The notes beneath the pieces were generated by a model that saw nothing but the letters and a program-made list of their open reading frames with translations, was not told the DNA's origin and did no database searches. This document shows positions 1 to 5,599 of a stretch of DNA of 5,599 nucleotides, in pieces. The position numbers and the translations under genes are program-made. Source of the stretch: Enterovirga sp. GTDB taxonomy: Bacteria; Pseudomonadota; Alphaproteobacteria; Rhizobiales; Beijerinckiaceae. The stretch covers positions 1-5,599 of the forward strand of contig JAQGJZ010000215.1 of assembly GCA_028290385.1 (NCBI GenBank), written 5' to 3'. Numbering within the stretch: position 1 is the stretch's first letter; the number at the start of each line of letters is the position of its first letter.

Positions 1-207
1 CACGGCGCGCGTATGGTCCGACTGCCAGCGCACCAGCGGGGTCGTGTTCGGGTCGAACTTGCCCGTGCTCGCCACGTACTGTCCGGCCGCCGGGATGCCG
101 ACATGCGCGTGCATGTCCACGGTCAGGCTCTTCGGCCGATGGGTGCGGCCGGGCTTGGGATGCGCCCGCGCCGCCGTAGGGTCGTACTTGTTCCAGATCT
201 CGGCCAT
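1..207 (-). CDS. Amidohydrolase-superfamily protein, N-terminal part (cut by window edge)
   Basis: The 69 visible residues start at ATG 207-205 and run off the left edge without a stop. A good ribosome binding site five bases upstream supports this start. After a short polar leader rich in Pro, Arg and His comes TVDMHAHVGIP (residues 29-39). A beta strand ending in Asp followed by His-x-His (H33, H35) is the usual first metal-binding motif of the amidohydrolase superfamily, and its position close to the N terminus fits the Amidohydro_2 branch, which includes aminocarboxymuconate-semialdehyde-decarboxylase-like enzymes and related hydrolases. The protein is probably cytoplasmic, as no signal peptide is seen. 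It follows the LivF-type gene after 55 bases on the same strand, so it is probably the next operon gene and may act on the imported compound or a product of it. The later metal ligands and the substrate pocket are outside the window, so hydrolase and decarboxylase activity cannot be told apart. Confidence 0.78.
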   Translation of the reverse strand, partial: MAEIWNKYDPTAARAHPKPGRTHRPKSLTVDMHAHVGIPAAGQYVASTGKFDPNTTPLVRWQSDHTRAV

Positions 208-212
208 GACAA

Positions 213-217
213 CTCCT
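213..217 (-). promoter_or_regulatory. Ribosome binding site of the amidohydrolase gene
   Basis: The minus strand reads AGGAG, then five bases, then ATG at 207. This is a near-consensus Shine-Dalgarno site at good spacing, and it fixes the start of the truncated gene at the left edge. It also shows that the gene is translated independently of the livF-type gene 55 bases upstream. Confidence 0.75.
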
Positions 218-245
218 GGGAACTTCAATCGAAACGGATAGGGCG

Positions 246-259
246 GGCCCCGGCGGGCC
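246..259 (-). other. Short GC-rich hairpin between livF-type and amidohydrolase genes
   Basis: GGCCC at 246-250 and GGGCC at 255-259 form a perfect five-base-pair stem with a four-base loop, just after the livF-type stop codon. No run of T follows it on the minus strand, so it does not look like a complete intrinsic terminator. It could slow 3' exonuclease decay or partly attenuate transcription into the next gene. In DNA this rich in G+C such short stems also arise by chance. Confidence 0.3.
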
Positions 260-262
260 GGC

Positions 263-982
263 TCAGAACACGCCGAGATGCTGCGCGATGATGCTCTCGT
301 CAGCCTGAAGGGCCGCGGGCGTACCCGCAAAGACGACCTCGCCCGTATTGATGATCGCGACGTCGTCGGCAAGCTCCAGCGTGAGCTTGATGTTCTGCTC
401 GACAAGGATGATCGACAGCCCCTCGCCCTTCAGACGCGCGATGATCCGGCCGACCTCGGCCACGATCTGAGGCGCAAGCCCTTCCGACGGCTCGTCCATC
501 AGCAGCACGCGCGGGTTGGTCATCATCGCGCGCCCGATCGCGAGCATCTGCTGCTCGCCCCCGGAGAGCGACCCCGCGTTCTGGTTCTTGCGCTCGCGCA
601 GCCGCGGAAACATGTCGAACACGCGCTCGACGTTCCAGGGCGCCTTTGCGTCCCGGGCCGGCTTGCGGGCCGCGACCGCGAGGTTTTCGCGAACGGTCAG
701 GCTGCGGAAGATGCGCCGGCCCTGCGGCACCAGCGCGATGCCGCGCGAGGACATGACCTCGGGCTGGCACTTGCCGATGGAGTCGCCGAACACCTCGATG
801 GCGCCGCCGCGCATCTGCACGAGCCCGACCGTGACGTTCATGCAGGTGGACTTGCCGGCGCCGTTGCGGCCGAGGAGCCCCAGCAGCCGCCCCTCGCCCA
901 GGTTCAGCGACACGCCATGGAGCACATGGCTGTCGCCGTAATAGGCGTGGACGTTGGAGAGGGAGAGAGCGCTACGCGCCAA
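263..982 (-). CDS. livF: LivF-type ATPase of a branched-chain-amino-acid-type ABC importer
   Basis: This 239-residue cytoplasmic ATPase is full length for the LivF family. Visible motifs in order are Walker A GRNGAGKST (38-46, catalytic K44), the Q-loop in VPQGRRIF (Q87), the ABC signature LSGGEQQ (139-145), Walker B RVLLMDEP (158-165, general base E164) and the D-loop SEGLAP (166-171). The H-loop position reads VEQN, with Gln196 instead of His; this is usual for LivF and separates it from its LivG partner, which has IEHD. The VPQGRRIF and SLTVRENL motifs are also LivF hallmarks. It should pair with the LivG-type ATPase under the LivH/LivM permeases and power import. The start is TTG at 982-980, six bases after GGGAGG; the next Met (residue 48) lies inside the Walker A region, so a later start is not possible. 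The first 11 bases overlap the end of the livG-type gene, indicating translational coupling. Confidence 0.95.
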   Translation of the reverse strand: MARSALSLSNVHAYYGDSHVLHGVSLNLGEGRLLGLLGRNGAGKSTCMNVTVGLVQMRGGAIEVFGDSIGKCQPEVMSSRGIALVPQGRRIFRSLTVRENLAVAARKPARDAKAPWNVERVFDMFPRLRERKNQNAGSLSGGEQQMLAIGRAMMTNPRVLLMDEPSEGLAPQIVAEVGRIIARLKGEGLSIILVEQNIKLTLELADDVAIINTGEVVFAGTPAALQADESIIAQHLGVF

Positions 983-1709
983 GATAAACCTCCCGGGTCC
1001 GCGGATCGGCGACCACTTCGGCGCGCGAGCCTTCCACGATCACCTCGCCGAAATGGAGAAGCGTGATGCGATCGGCGAAATCGAGGGCGACGTCCATGTC
1101 GTGCTCGATCATCACCATGGTGACGTCCCGCGGGATGGACGCGAGGAGCTTCGCGATGCCGTGCCGCTCGTCCGCCGACAGGCCGGCAAACGGCTCGTCG
1201 AGGAGCAGAACCTTCGGGTCCTGCGCCAGAGCCATCGCGATCTCGACCCGGCGTCGCTCGCCATAGGACGTTTCCGCGAGCGGGCGGTCCTTCAGGCCGG
1301 CGAGGCCAACCCGACCGAGCGCCTCCTCGGCCTTCTCCATCAGGGCGGTTTGCCGGTCGAGCGGCACAAACGGGTTCCAGCGCAGCTTGGACAGCCCGAG
1401 CAGCGCGAGCGTCACGTTGCGCAGGATCGTGTCACGCGGGAACAGCGTGATGATCTGATACGTCCGCGCGAGCCCGAGATGGGCGCGCAGGCGCGGCGGG
1501 ACCTTGGTGATGTCCTTGCCGAGCAGCGAGATGGCCCCGCTGTTGGGCTTCAGGTCGCCCGTGATCTGGTTGAACAGCGTCGTCTTGCCGGCGCCGTTCG
1601 GACCGATGATCAGCCGGCGCTCGCCGGGCTCGACATTCAGGTGGACGTTGCGGGTGACGTGCAAGCCGCCGAACGACTTGCAGAGGCCATTGACCGTGAG
1701 AGCGCTCAT
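972..1709 (-). CDS. livG: LivG-type ATPase of a branched-chain-amino-acid-type ABC importer
   Basis: This 245-residue cytoplasmic ATPase begins MSALTVNGLCKSFGGL. Motifs are Walker A GPNGAGKT (36-43, K42), the Q-loop in RTYQ (Q85), a signature reading TSYGERRRVEIAMAL (147-161), Walker B KVLLLDEP (166-173, E172), the D-loop FAGLS (174-178) and the H-loop in IEHDM (H203). A SYG-type signature in place of LSGG, the extended region between Q-loop and signature, and an ending in VYLGA are typical of LivG. The reading frame stays open far upstream (to 2336), but that stretch lies over the livM-type gene and has no LivG character. The ATG at 1709-1707 is the real start: it is preceded by GGGGAGG at seven-base spacing and overlaps the livM-type stop in an ATGA arrangement. 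It should form the ATPase pair with the LivF-type protein. The Thr before SYG, where Leu is common, is a mild departure from consensus. Confidence 0.95.
   Translation of the reverse strand: MSALTVNGLCKSFGGLHVTRNVHLNVEPGERRLIIGPNGAGKTTLFNQITGDLKPNSGAISLLGKDITKVPPRLRAHLGLARTYQIITLFPRDTILRNVTLALLGLSKLRWNPFVPLDRQTALMEKAEEALGRVGLAGLKDRPLAETSYGERRRVEIAMALAQDPKVLLLDEPFAGLSADERHGIAKLLASIPRDVTMVMIEHDMDVALDFADRITLLHFGEVIVEGSRAEVVADPRTREVYLGA
989..994 (-). promoter_or_regulatory. Ribosome binding site of the livF-type gene (supports TTG start)
   Basis: The minus strand reads GGGAGG, six bases, then TTG at 982-980. The site lies inside the last codons of the livG-type gene. It is the main evidence that translation of the livF-type gene begins at the rare TTG codon. 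Confidence 0.75.
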
Positions 1710-2704
1710 CGGCTGCCCTCCCCGGCGACCTTGAGGCCGAGCGGCATCTTGGCCGCGCGCCGCCGGCCCATCATCGAGCGCCAGAGCCGCGCCGTTCCGG
1801 GCACAAGGCCCTCCGGCATGAAGCTGATGATGAGGACGAAGATGATGCCGAGCACCATGTTCCAGCGTTCGACATAGGCCGACACCACGTTTTTCATGAT
1901 CACCACGATGGCGGCGCCGACCACCGGCCCGGCCAGGGTCGCGGTGCCGCCCGAGATGACCATCAGCAGCGCCTCCGCGGAGGTCTGCAGCGCCATCACC
2001 TGGGGCGAGATGAACTGGTTGTAGTAGATGAACAGGATTCCGGCGACCGCGGTCCAGAAGCCCGAGAACAAGAAGGCGATGAACCGGATCATCCACACGT
2101 TGAAGCCGAGCGCCCGCATGCGCCGGGGCTGGTCCCGCGTGCCCCGCAGGCTGGCCCCGTAAGGCGAGCGCACGAGCGCCAGCATGGACAGAAGGCACAG
2201 GATGAAGGTGATGAACACCGCCACGTAGAAGGCCCGTGGCTCCGTGAGGTCGATCCCGAAGGGCGACGGCCGCCCGGCGACGTTCACGCCGTTGTCGCCG
2301 CGGGTCACGTCTGCCCAGCGATACGCGATGCCCCACAGGATCTGCCCAAGGGCGAGCGTGATCATGAGGAACGAGATGCCGGTCGAGCGCAGGGCGAGTG
2401 CTGCGAAGACGGCCGTCATCAGCAAGGTGCCGATGATCGCGGCGGGCAGCGCCGCGGCATGGCTATAGCCGTTCACCATCAGCAGGGCGGCGACATAGCC
2501 GGAGAAGCCGAACAGGCCGGCATGGCCCAGCGAGACGAGGCCGCCGTAGCCGACGAGGACGTTCAGCCCGAGCGCGAACACCGCCCAGAACAGGATCTGG
2601 CTCGCGATGTTCACGTAGTAGAGGCTCGTCATCCACAGCGGCAAGGTCGCGAGAATGGCGAGCAGAAGGAGGACGAAGCCTGTTCGTCCGGGATTCGAAG
2701 TCAT
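1706..2704 (-). CDS. livM: LivM-type membrane permease subunit
   Basis: This 332-residue inner-membrane protein of the HAAT permease family should form the translocation pore with the LivH-type subunit. Hydrophobic segments are seen at roughly residues 9-25, 31-53, 56-78, 84-105, 112-128, 158-178, 206-228, 245-270 and 282-298. LivM hallmarks are GYGGLVSLGHAGLFGFSGY (52-70), the STGISFLMITLALGQILW stretch (107-124) followed by TRGDNGV (134-140), and the cytoplasmic coupling loop RSPYGASLRGTRDQPRRMRALG (179-200), which corresponds to the EAA-type loop that contacts the ATPases. The C-terminal tail after about residue 305 is basic (RRR at 314-316) and should be cytoplasmic. The ATG start at 2704 has only a weak ribosome binding site (GGA, seven-base spacing), and the gene lies 45 bases after the livH-type gene. 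Its stop overlaps the livG-type start by four bases (ATGA). Confidence 0.95.
   Translation of the reverse strand: MTSNPGRTGFVLLLLAILATLPLWMTSLYYVNIASQILFWAVFALGLNVLVGYGGLVSLGHAGLFGFSGYVAALLMVNGYSHAAALPAAIIGTLLMTAVFAALALRSTGISFLMITLALGQILWGIAYRWADVTRGDNGVNVAGRPSPFGIDLTEPRAFYVAVFITFILCLLSMLALVRSPYGASLRGTRDQPRRMRALGFNVWMIRFIAFLFSGFWTAVAGILFIYYNQFISPQVMALQTSAEALLMVISGGTATLAGPVVGAAIVVIMKNVVSAYVERWNMVLGIIFVLIISFMPEGLVPGTARLWRSMMGRRRAAKMPLGLKVAGEGSR
1717..1723 (-). promoter_or_regulatory. Ribosome binding site of the livG-type gene
   Basis: The minus strand reads GGGGAGG seven bases before ATG 1709. The site lies within the last codons of the livM-type gene. It decides the start of the livG-type gene against the much longer open frame upstream. 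Confidence 0.75.
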
Positions 2705-2749
2705 CGGATCATCCGCGCCGCATCGGTATGGAGAGGTTGAGGTGGAGGC

Positions 2750-3610
2750 TCACGTCTGCACGCGGCCGAGCAGGCCCTGCGGCCGCAGGATGAGGACGAG
2801 CACCATCGGCAGGAACAGGATGACGTAGGCCAGGTCGGGGAACATCGCCTGGCCGAAATTGTACAACAGGCCGATGATGAAGCTTCCGACCAGCGCGCCG
2901 AGCAGGCTGCCGGCCCCGCCGAGGATCACGACGATCAGCGCGAGCGGCAGCATGTCGGCATCGAGCCCTGGATAGACCGACAGGAAGGGCGAGCCCATCA
3001 CCCCGGCAAAGGCCGCGAGCGCCGCGCCGATGCAGAACACCGCCGTGAACAGCCGCGAGACCTGGATGCCCATGACGCGGGCCATCGGTGCATCGTCGAC
3101 GCCCGCCCGGATCATGGCGCCGAGCCGTGTCCAGTCGATCAGGACCCACAGCCCGAGCGCGATCGCGACGGCGATCCCGATGATCGCCAGGCGGTAGATC
3201 GGGAAGAACATCCCGAGCGTCCGCACCCCGCCCCCGAGCTGGGCCGGGGTCGCGGGTTGGATCGGATCGCCGGTCCAGATCATCAGGCAGAGATCGGCGA
3301 TCACGAAGGAGAGCCCCAGCGTGAGGAGCACCTGGGCGAGCTCCTGGCCGGCGAGCCGGCGCAGGAGCAAGCGTTCGACGAGACCGCCGATGACGACCAT
3401 GGCGGCCGAGGCGGCGAGCGCCGCGAACCAGAAGTTATAGCCGCGCTGGAGCAAGCTCGCGCCAAGATACGCCCCAAGCATGAAGAACGATCCATGCATG
3501 AGGTTCGGGATGCGCATCAACCCGAAGATCAGCGAGAACCCGGCGGATAGCAAAAACAGCAATCCACCGAGGCTCAGACTATTGACGGCGAGGAGAGACC
3601 AGACGGCCAT
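2750..3610 (-). CDS. livH: LivH-type membrane permease subunit
   Basis: This 286-residue inner-membrane protein is full length for the LivH branch of the HAAT permease family. Recognisable blocks are the N-terminal GFSLIFGLMRIPNLMHGSFF (24-43) with the following MLGAYLG, the coupling loop TRLGAMIRAGVDDAPMARVMGI (161-182), ILGGAGSLLGALVGSFIIGL (229-248) and the C-terminal LVLILRPQGLLG (271-282). Hydrophobic segments at about 10-30, 40-55, 60-80, 92-112, 138-158, 188-206, 220-250 and 260-276 fit the usual eight or so membrane spans. It starts at ATG 3610-3608, only 12 bases after the binding-protein stop. No Shine-Dalgarno-like sequence precedes it (the last bases read GCGAACAGAATT), so translation probably depends on coupling to the upstream gene. 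It should form the pore with the LivM-type subunit. Confidence 0.95.
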   Translation of the reverse strand: MAVWSLLAVNSLSLGGLLFLLSAGFSLIFGLMRIPNLMHGSFFMLGAYLGASLLQRGYNFWFAALAASAAMVVIGGLVERLLLRRLAGQELAQVLLTLGLSFVIADLCLMIWTGDPIQPATPAQLGGGVRTLGMFFPIYRLAIIGIAVAIALGLWVLIDWTRLGAMIRAGVDDAPMARVMGIQVSRLFTAVFCIGAALAAFAGVMGSPFLSVYPGLDADMLPLALIVVILGGAGSLLGALVGSFIIGLLYNFGQAMFPDLAYVILFLPMVLVLILRPQGLLGRVQT

Positions 3611-3622
3611 AATTCTGTTCGC

Positions 3623-4864
3623 TTACTGGAGGTTCTTAGCCGGCGGATAGTCGCGCGAGTAGACCGGTTGCTTGACGAACTCAGCCGGATCGTAAGTCCA
3701 GAACTGGCTCACCTTCTCGTAGGTCTTGATCGTCTTGTTGACGAGCTTGCCACCCTGGCGCTCGCAGCGCCGGATGAACACGTCGCCGACCACGTTGCCG
3801 TTCTGGTCGAACGAGAACGCACCGCGCGGCGTGTCAGTGAGGGAGAGGCCCTTCAGGGCCGCCATCAGGGCCTGCTTGTCATCCGTCTTGCCGTCGAGCT
3901 TGGCGATCGCGGCCTCGACGCACTGACCGGCAATGTACATGCCGGCCGAATAGGCGCCCGGGATGACGTCGTAGTCCTTGGCCATCGCGGCGACGAAGCG
4001 CTTGTTCGATTCCGTGTTGTGGTCAGAGGTGTAGAAGGTCGCCGACATCGCGCCGACGGCCTCGTCGCCGAAGCTCTTCAGCAGCGCGTCGTCGAGCGCC
4101 GTCCAGCCGCCCGTCACGGGGATCTGCCCCTTCAGGCCGAGATCCGCATAGGCGCGCAGGAACTTCAGCGGGTTCGAGCCGGCAAAGCCCATGAACACGC
4201 CGTCGACGTTGCCGATCTGCGCGATGAACGGGGTGAAGTCAGGCGCGTTCAGCGGCGGCCACAGCTTCTTGACGACCTTGCCACCGTTCTCCTCGAAGAC
4301 GCGAAGGAAGGCGCCGACCTGTTCGTGACCGAAAGCGAAGTCTTCGCAGATGGTCGCCACCCGCTTCAGCTTCATTTCCTTGGCGGCGTAATCCCCCATC
4401 ACGTGGGAGCACTGGCCGGAGGTCGCCGAGGGGCGAATGACCCACGGGTTCGTGCTGCGCTGCGTGACGTCCTCTGCCGCCGCGAGGCTGATCAGCGGAA
4501 TCTGCTGCTGGCGCACGTAGTCCGTGAGGGCCAGGAGCTCGAAGGCCGCGAGCGGGCCGAGGATGATGTTGACCTTGTCGCGCTCGACGACTTCCTGCGC
4601 CTTCGTACGGGCACCGGCGGGGTTGCCGCCCGTATCCGCCACGATGACCTCGACCTTGCGGCCTGCGAGGATGTTGTTCTTTTCCTTCAGGAAGGTCGCA
4701 AGACCCTGCTCCATCTGGATGCCGCCCTGCGCGAGCGGGCCGGTCTTCACGGTCAGAAGACCGATCCGGAACGGCGCCGCCTGGGCGCGAAGCACGGTCG
4801 GCATCGCGACCGACGCAGCGGTCGCGAGACCCGCTTTGAGTATTGTCCGTCTTTCAACTGTCAT
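3623..4864 (-). CDS. Periplasmic substrate-binding protein, Leu/Ile/Val type (Peripla_BP_6), Tat-exported
   Basis: This 413-residue protein delivers the ligand to the LivH/LivM pore. The N terminus MTVERRTILKAG carries a twin-arginine motif (R5-R6-T-I-L-K) followed by a mildly hydrophobic stretch and RAQA, with likely cleavage after A29. This indicates Tat rather than Sec export, and there is no lipobox. The mature protein opens with FRIGLLTVKTGPLAQGG (32-48), the family's first strand and loop. GPLAAFELLALTDYVRQQQIPLIS (103-126) and ATICEDFAFGHEQVGAF (170-186) are further family blocks. Positions matching the LivJ ligand residues appear replaced by A130, F178 and W254, so a branched-chain amino acid is an unlikely ligand and no liv symbol is given. 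Four cysteines (152, 173, 315, 367) could form disulfides. The start at ATG 4864 follows AGGAGG by five bases, the strongest ribosome binding site in the window, as expected for the most abundant subunit. It lies 60 bases after the CocE/NonD-like gene. Confidence 0.93.
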   Translation of the reverse strand: MTVERRTILKAGLATAASVAMPTVLRAQAAPFRIGLLTVKTGPLAQGGIQMEQGLATFLKEKNNILAGRKVEVIVADTGGNPAGARTKAQEVVERDKVNIILGPLAAFELLALTDYVRQQQIPLISLAAAEDVTQRSTNPWVIRPSATSGQCSHVMGDYAAKEMKLKRVATICEDFAFGHEQVGAFLRVFEENGGKVVKKLWPPLNAPDFTPFIAQIGNVDGVFMGFAGSNPLKFLRAYADLGLKGQIPVTGGWTALDDALLKSFGDEAVGAMSATFYTSDHNTESNKRFVAAMAKDYDVIPGAYSAGMYIAGQCVEAAIAKLDGKTDDKQALMAALKGLSLTDTPRGAFSFDQNGNVVGDVFIRRCERQGGKLVNKTIKTYEKVSQFWTYDPAEFVKQPVYSRDYPPAKNLQ

Positions 4865-4869
4865 CGTTT

Positions 4870-4875
4870 CCTCCT
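4870..4875 (-). promoter_or_regulatory. Strong ribosome binding site of the substrate-binding protein gene
   Basis: The minus strand reads AGGAGG, five bases, then ATG at 4864. This is the full Shine-Dalgarno consensus core. It fixes the start just before the twin-arginine motif and predicts high output relative to the permease genes. Confidence 0.85.
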
Positions 4876-4886
4876 GATGTTCCCCG

Positions 4887-4906
4887 CGGCCCGACTTTTG
4901 GGGCCG
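4887..4906 (-). other. GC hairpin in the spacer before the substrate-binding protein gene
   Basis: CGGCCC at 4887-4892 and GGGCCG at 4901-4906 form a perfect six-base-pair all-GC stem with an eight-base loop containing four A residues on the minus strand. It sits in the 60-base spacer between the CocE/NonD-like stop and the ribosome binding site of the binding-protein gene. No T-run follows on either strand, so it is not a typical intrinsic terminator. It could mark an mRNA processing or stability boundary that raises binding-protein mRNA relative to the upstream gene. No -35/-10 pair is convincing in this spacer. Confidence 0.4.
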
Positions 4907-4924
4907 TCGCAGCTCAGTTCAGCC

Positions 4925-5599
4925 TTATGCCGGGATAATCGGCAAGAGCAGATAAGCGGGCTTGTCGGGCCCAAAGTGAAGGGTCGTGGTTCCGCCGAAG
5001 ACCTCCGGGGGACGATCGACCGGATCGTCGTGCAGGAACGGGCCGCAACCGGTCAGTTCGTTCTTGAAGTTGGACAGCTTGCCGCCGCTGCCACCCGGAT
5101 ACACATAGTCCCGCCCGCGGACGGACAGACCGACGCGGTGGCCCTTCGGCACGACGATGCTGGTCGGCCAGATTTCGATGTCGAGCTCAACCACCTCGCC
5201 CGGCGTCAGCGGCTGCTTCTCGTCATGCGTGTGGTACGGCCGGTAGGGCAGCGTGAGCGCGGGATCGAGCTTGCGGTGCGAAGCCCGAAGCCAGCCCTGC
5301 GCGATCGGCGTATGCGGGTCGATCGCACCGACGAAGGTGACCTCCTTCAGGTCCGGCGCGAAGACGCGCACGACCAGGAAGAGGTCGGCGTCGGTCGTCG
5401 TGGAAGACACGAACAGCTTCGCCGCGAGCGGGCCCGTGATCTCCGTGTCGCGCTCGACCGGCGGCGCAAGGAAGGTCAGCCCATCGCCCATCGCGTCGAA
5501 GCTGAGCGAGGTCGCGGCCCCTGAGGGCTCCGTCGCGAGCGCCGCGGATGCGGGATCGAGGTGGAGCTTCGTCCACTCCGTGCGGGCGAGCGGCCACTC
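4925..5599 (-). CDS. CocE/NonD-family hydrolase, C-terminal part (cut by window edge)
   Basis: The last 224 residues of a larger protein are present, ending at TAA 4927-4925 and open through the right edge. The Met at codon 37 of the fragment is internal, as family-like sequence precedes it (EWPLARTEW, residues 1-9). The visible part matches the beta-rich C-terminal domain of CocE/NonD and X-Pro dipeptidyl-peptidase proteins: DTEITGPLAAKLFVSSTTTDADLFLVVRV (51-79), GWLRASHRKLD (102-112), PLTPGEVVELDIEIWPTSIVVPKGHRVGLSVRGRD (130-164) and an ending TLHFGPDKPAYLLLPIIP (206-223). The family has an alpha/beta-hydrolase core with a Ser-Asp-His triad that cleaves esters, acyl groups or amides. The whole core, triad included, lies outside the window, so activity is not demonstrated here. 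Sixty bases separate it from the importer genes on the same strand, suggesting that it acts on the transported compound. Whether it is exported cannot be seen without the N terminus. Confidence 0.87.
   Translation of the reverse strand, partial: EWPLARTEWTKLHLDPASAALATEPSGAATSLSFDAMGDGLTFLAPPVERDTEITGPLAAKLFVSSTTTDADLFLVVRVFAPDLKEVTFVGAIDPHTPIAQGWLRASHRKLDPALTLPYRPYHTHDEKQPLTPGEVVELDIEIWPTSIVVPKGHRVGLSVRGRDYVYPGGSGGKLSNFKNELTGCGPFLHDDPVDRPPEVFGGTTTLHFGPDKPAYLLLPIIPA

Noticed and set aside
190..207. Frameshift or decay of the amidohydrolase gene
   Set aside because: The 69 visible codons read cleanly from a good start to the window edge and include the intact HxH motif; truncation is due only to the window boundary.
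13..291. Two small plus-strand open frames at the left edge
   Set aside because: They lie opposite the amidohydrolase start, which has a clear ribosome binding site and the HxH metal motif; their own sequences resemble no family.
278..1066. A 262-codon plus-strand open frame opposite the livF-type gene
   Set aside because: It is an antisense shadow of a conserved ATPase, rich in Arg, Asp and His, without recognisable domains.
954..1877. A 307-codon plus-strand open frame opposite the livG-type gene
   Set aside because: Its composition is highly charged and low in complexity, with no family motif. The opposite strand carries every ABC ATPase motif in order.
1710..2336. Possible N-terminal extension of the livG-type protein by about 209 residues
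   Set aside because: The upstream frame lies over the livM-type gene and reads as Arg/Gly/His-rich shadow. A ribosome binding site and an ATGA overlap mark the start at 1709, which gives the usual LivG length.
2705..2715. Palindrome CGGAT-C-ATCCG right before the livM-type start
   Set aside because: The single-base loop cannot form a stable full hairpin and the arms are only five bases; it may be chance and lacks a second copy that would suggest an operator.
4865..4924. A promoter for the importer genes in the 60-base spacer
   Set aside because: No -35/-10 pair at proper spacing can be made out, and the spacer is short. The operon promoter is more likely upstream of the CocE/NonD-like gene, outside the window, although an atypical promoter cannot be excluded.
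4925..5491. A complete 188-residue protein starting at the Met codon at 5491
   Set aside because: The frame continues upstream to the window edge with CocE/NonD-like sequence (EWPLARTEW), and no ribosome binding site precedes that Met. It is a fragment of a larger hydrolase, not a small gene.
3668..5524. A very long open frame on the plus strand (618 codons) opposite the binding-protein and CocE/NonD-like genes
   Set aside because: It spans two well-supported minus-strand genes and their spacer, is dominated by Arg, Ala, Asp, Val and Leu with no recognisable domain, and is the expected antisense shadow in high-GC DNA with G/C-biased third positions.

Overview
The window looks like the chromosome of a high-GC proteobacterium (roughly two-thirds G+C by eye, with strong G/C preference at third codon positions). 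The protein style, the Tat-type signal on a periplasmic binding protein and the gene order suggest an alphaproteobacterium of the Hyphomicrobiales/Rhizobiales type. That placement is an inference; a betaproteobacterium cannot be excluded from 5.6 kb.

All supported genes lie on the minus strand, so transcription runs from high to low coordinates. In that order they are: the C-terminal 224 residues of a CocE/NonD-family (X-Pro dipeptidyl-peptidase-like) hydrolase cut by the right edge (5599-4925); a Tat-exported periplasmic substrate-binding protein of the Leu/Ile/Val type (4864-3623); the LivH-type permease (3610-2750); the LivM-type permease (2704-1706); the LivG-type ATPase (1709-972); the LivF-type ATPase (982-263, TTG start); and the N-terminal 69 residues of an amidohydrolase-superfamily protein cut by the left edge (207-1). 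Gaps are 60, 12, 45, -4, -11 and 55 bases, so the genes very probably form one polycistronic unit that continues past both ends.

The five central genes are a complete high-affinity branched-chain-amino-acid-type (HAAT) ABC importer: one binding protein, two membrane subunits and two ATPases. The flanking hydrolases are not amino-acid biosynthesis genes. Together with the loss of the residues that hold the alpha-amino and alpha-carboxyl groups in E. coli LivJ (by-eye alignment), they suggest that the system imports and then breaks down an ester-, amide- or aromatic-type compound rather than leucine, isoleucine or valine. The substrate cannot be named from the sequence.

I saw no RNA genes, mobile elements, CRISPR arrays, attachment sites or origins, and no stretch above 300 bases lacks a gene. 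Small features are ribosome binding sites of clearly different strength along the operon and two short GC-rich hairpins in the spacers at 4865-4924 and 208-262. No convincing promoter was found inside the window. This is a well-formed but fairly ordinary catabolic transport operon; the main open question is its substrate.
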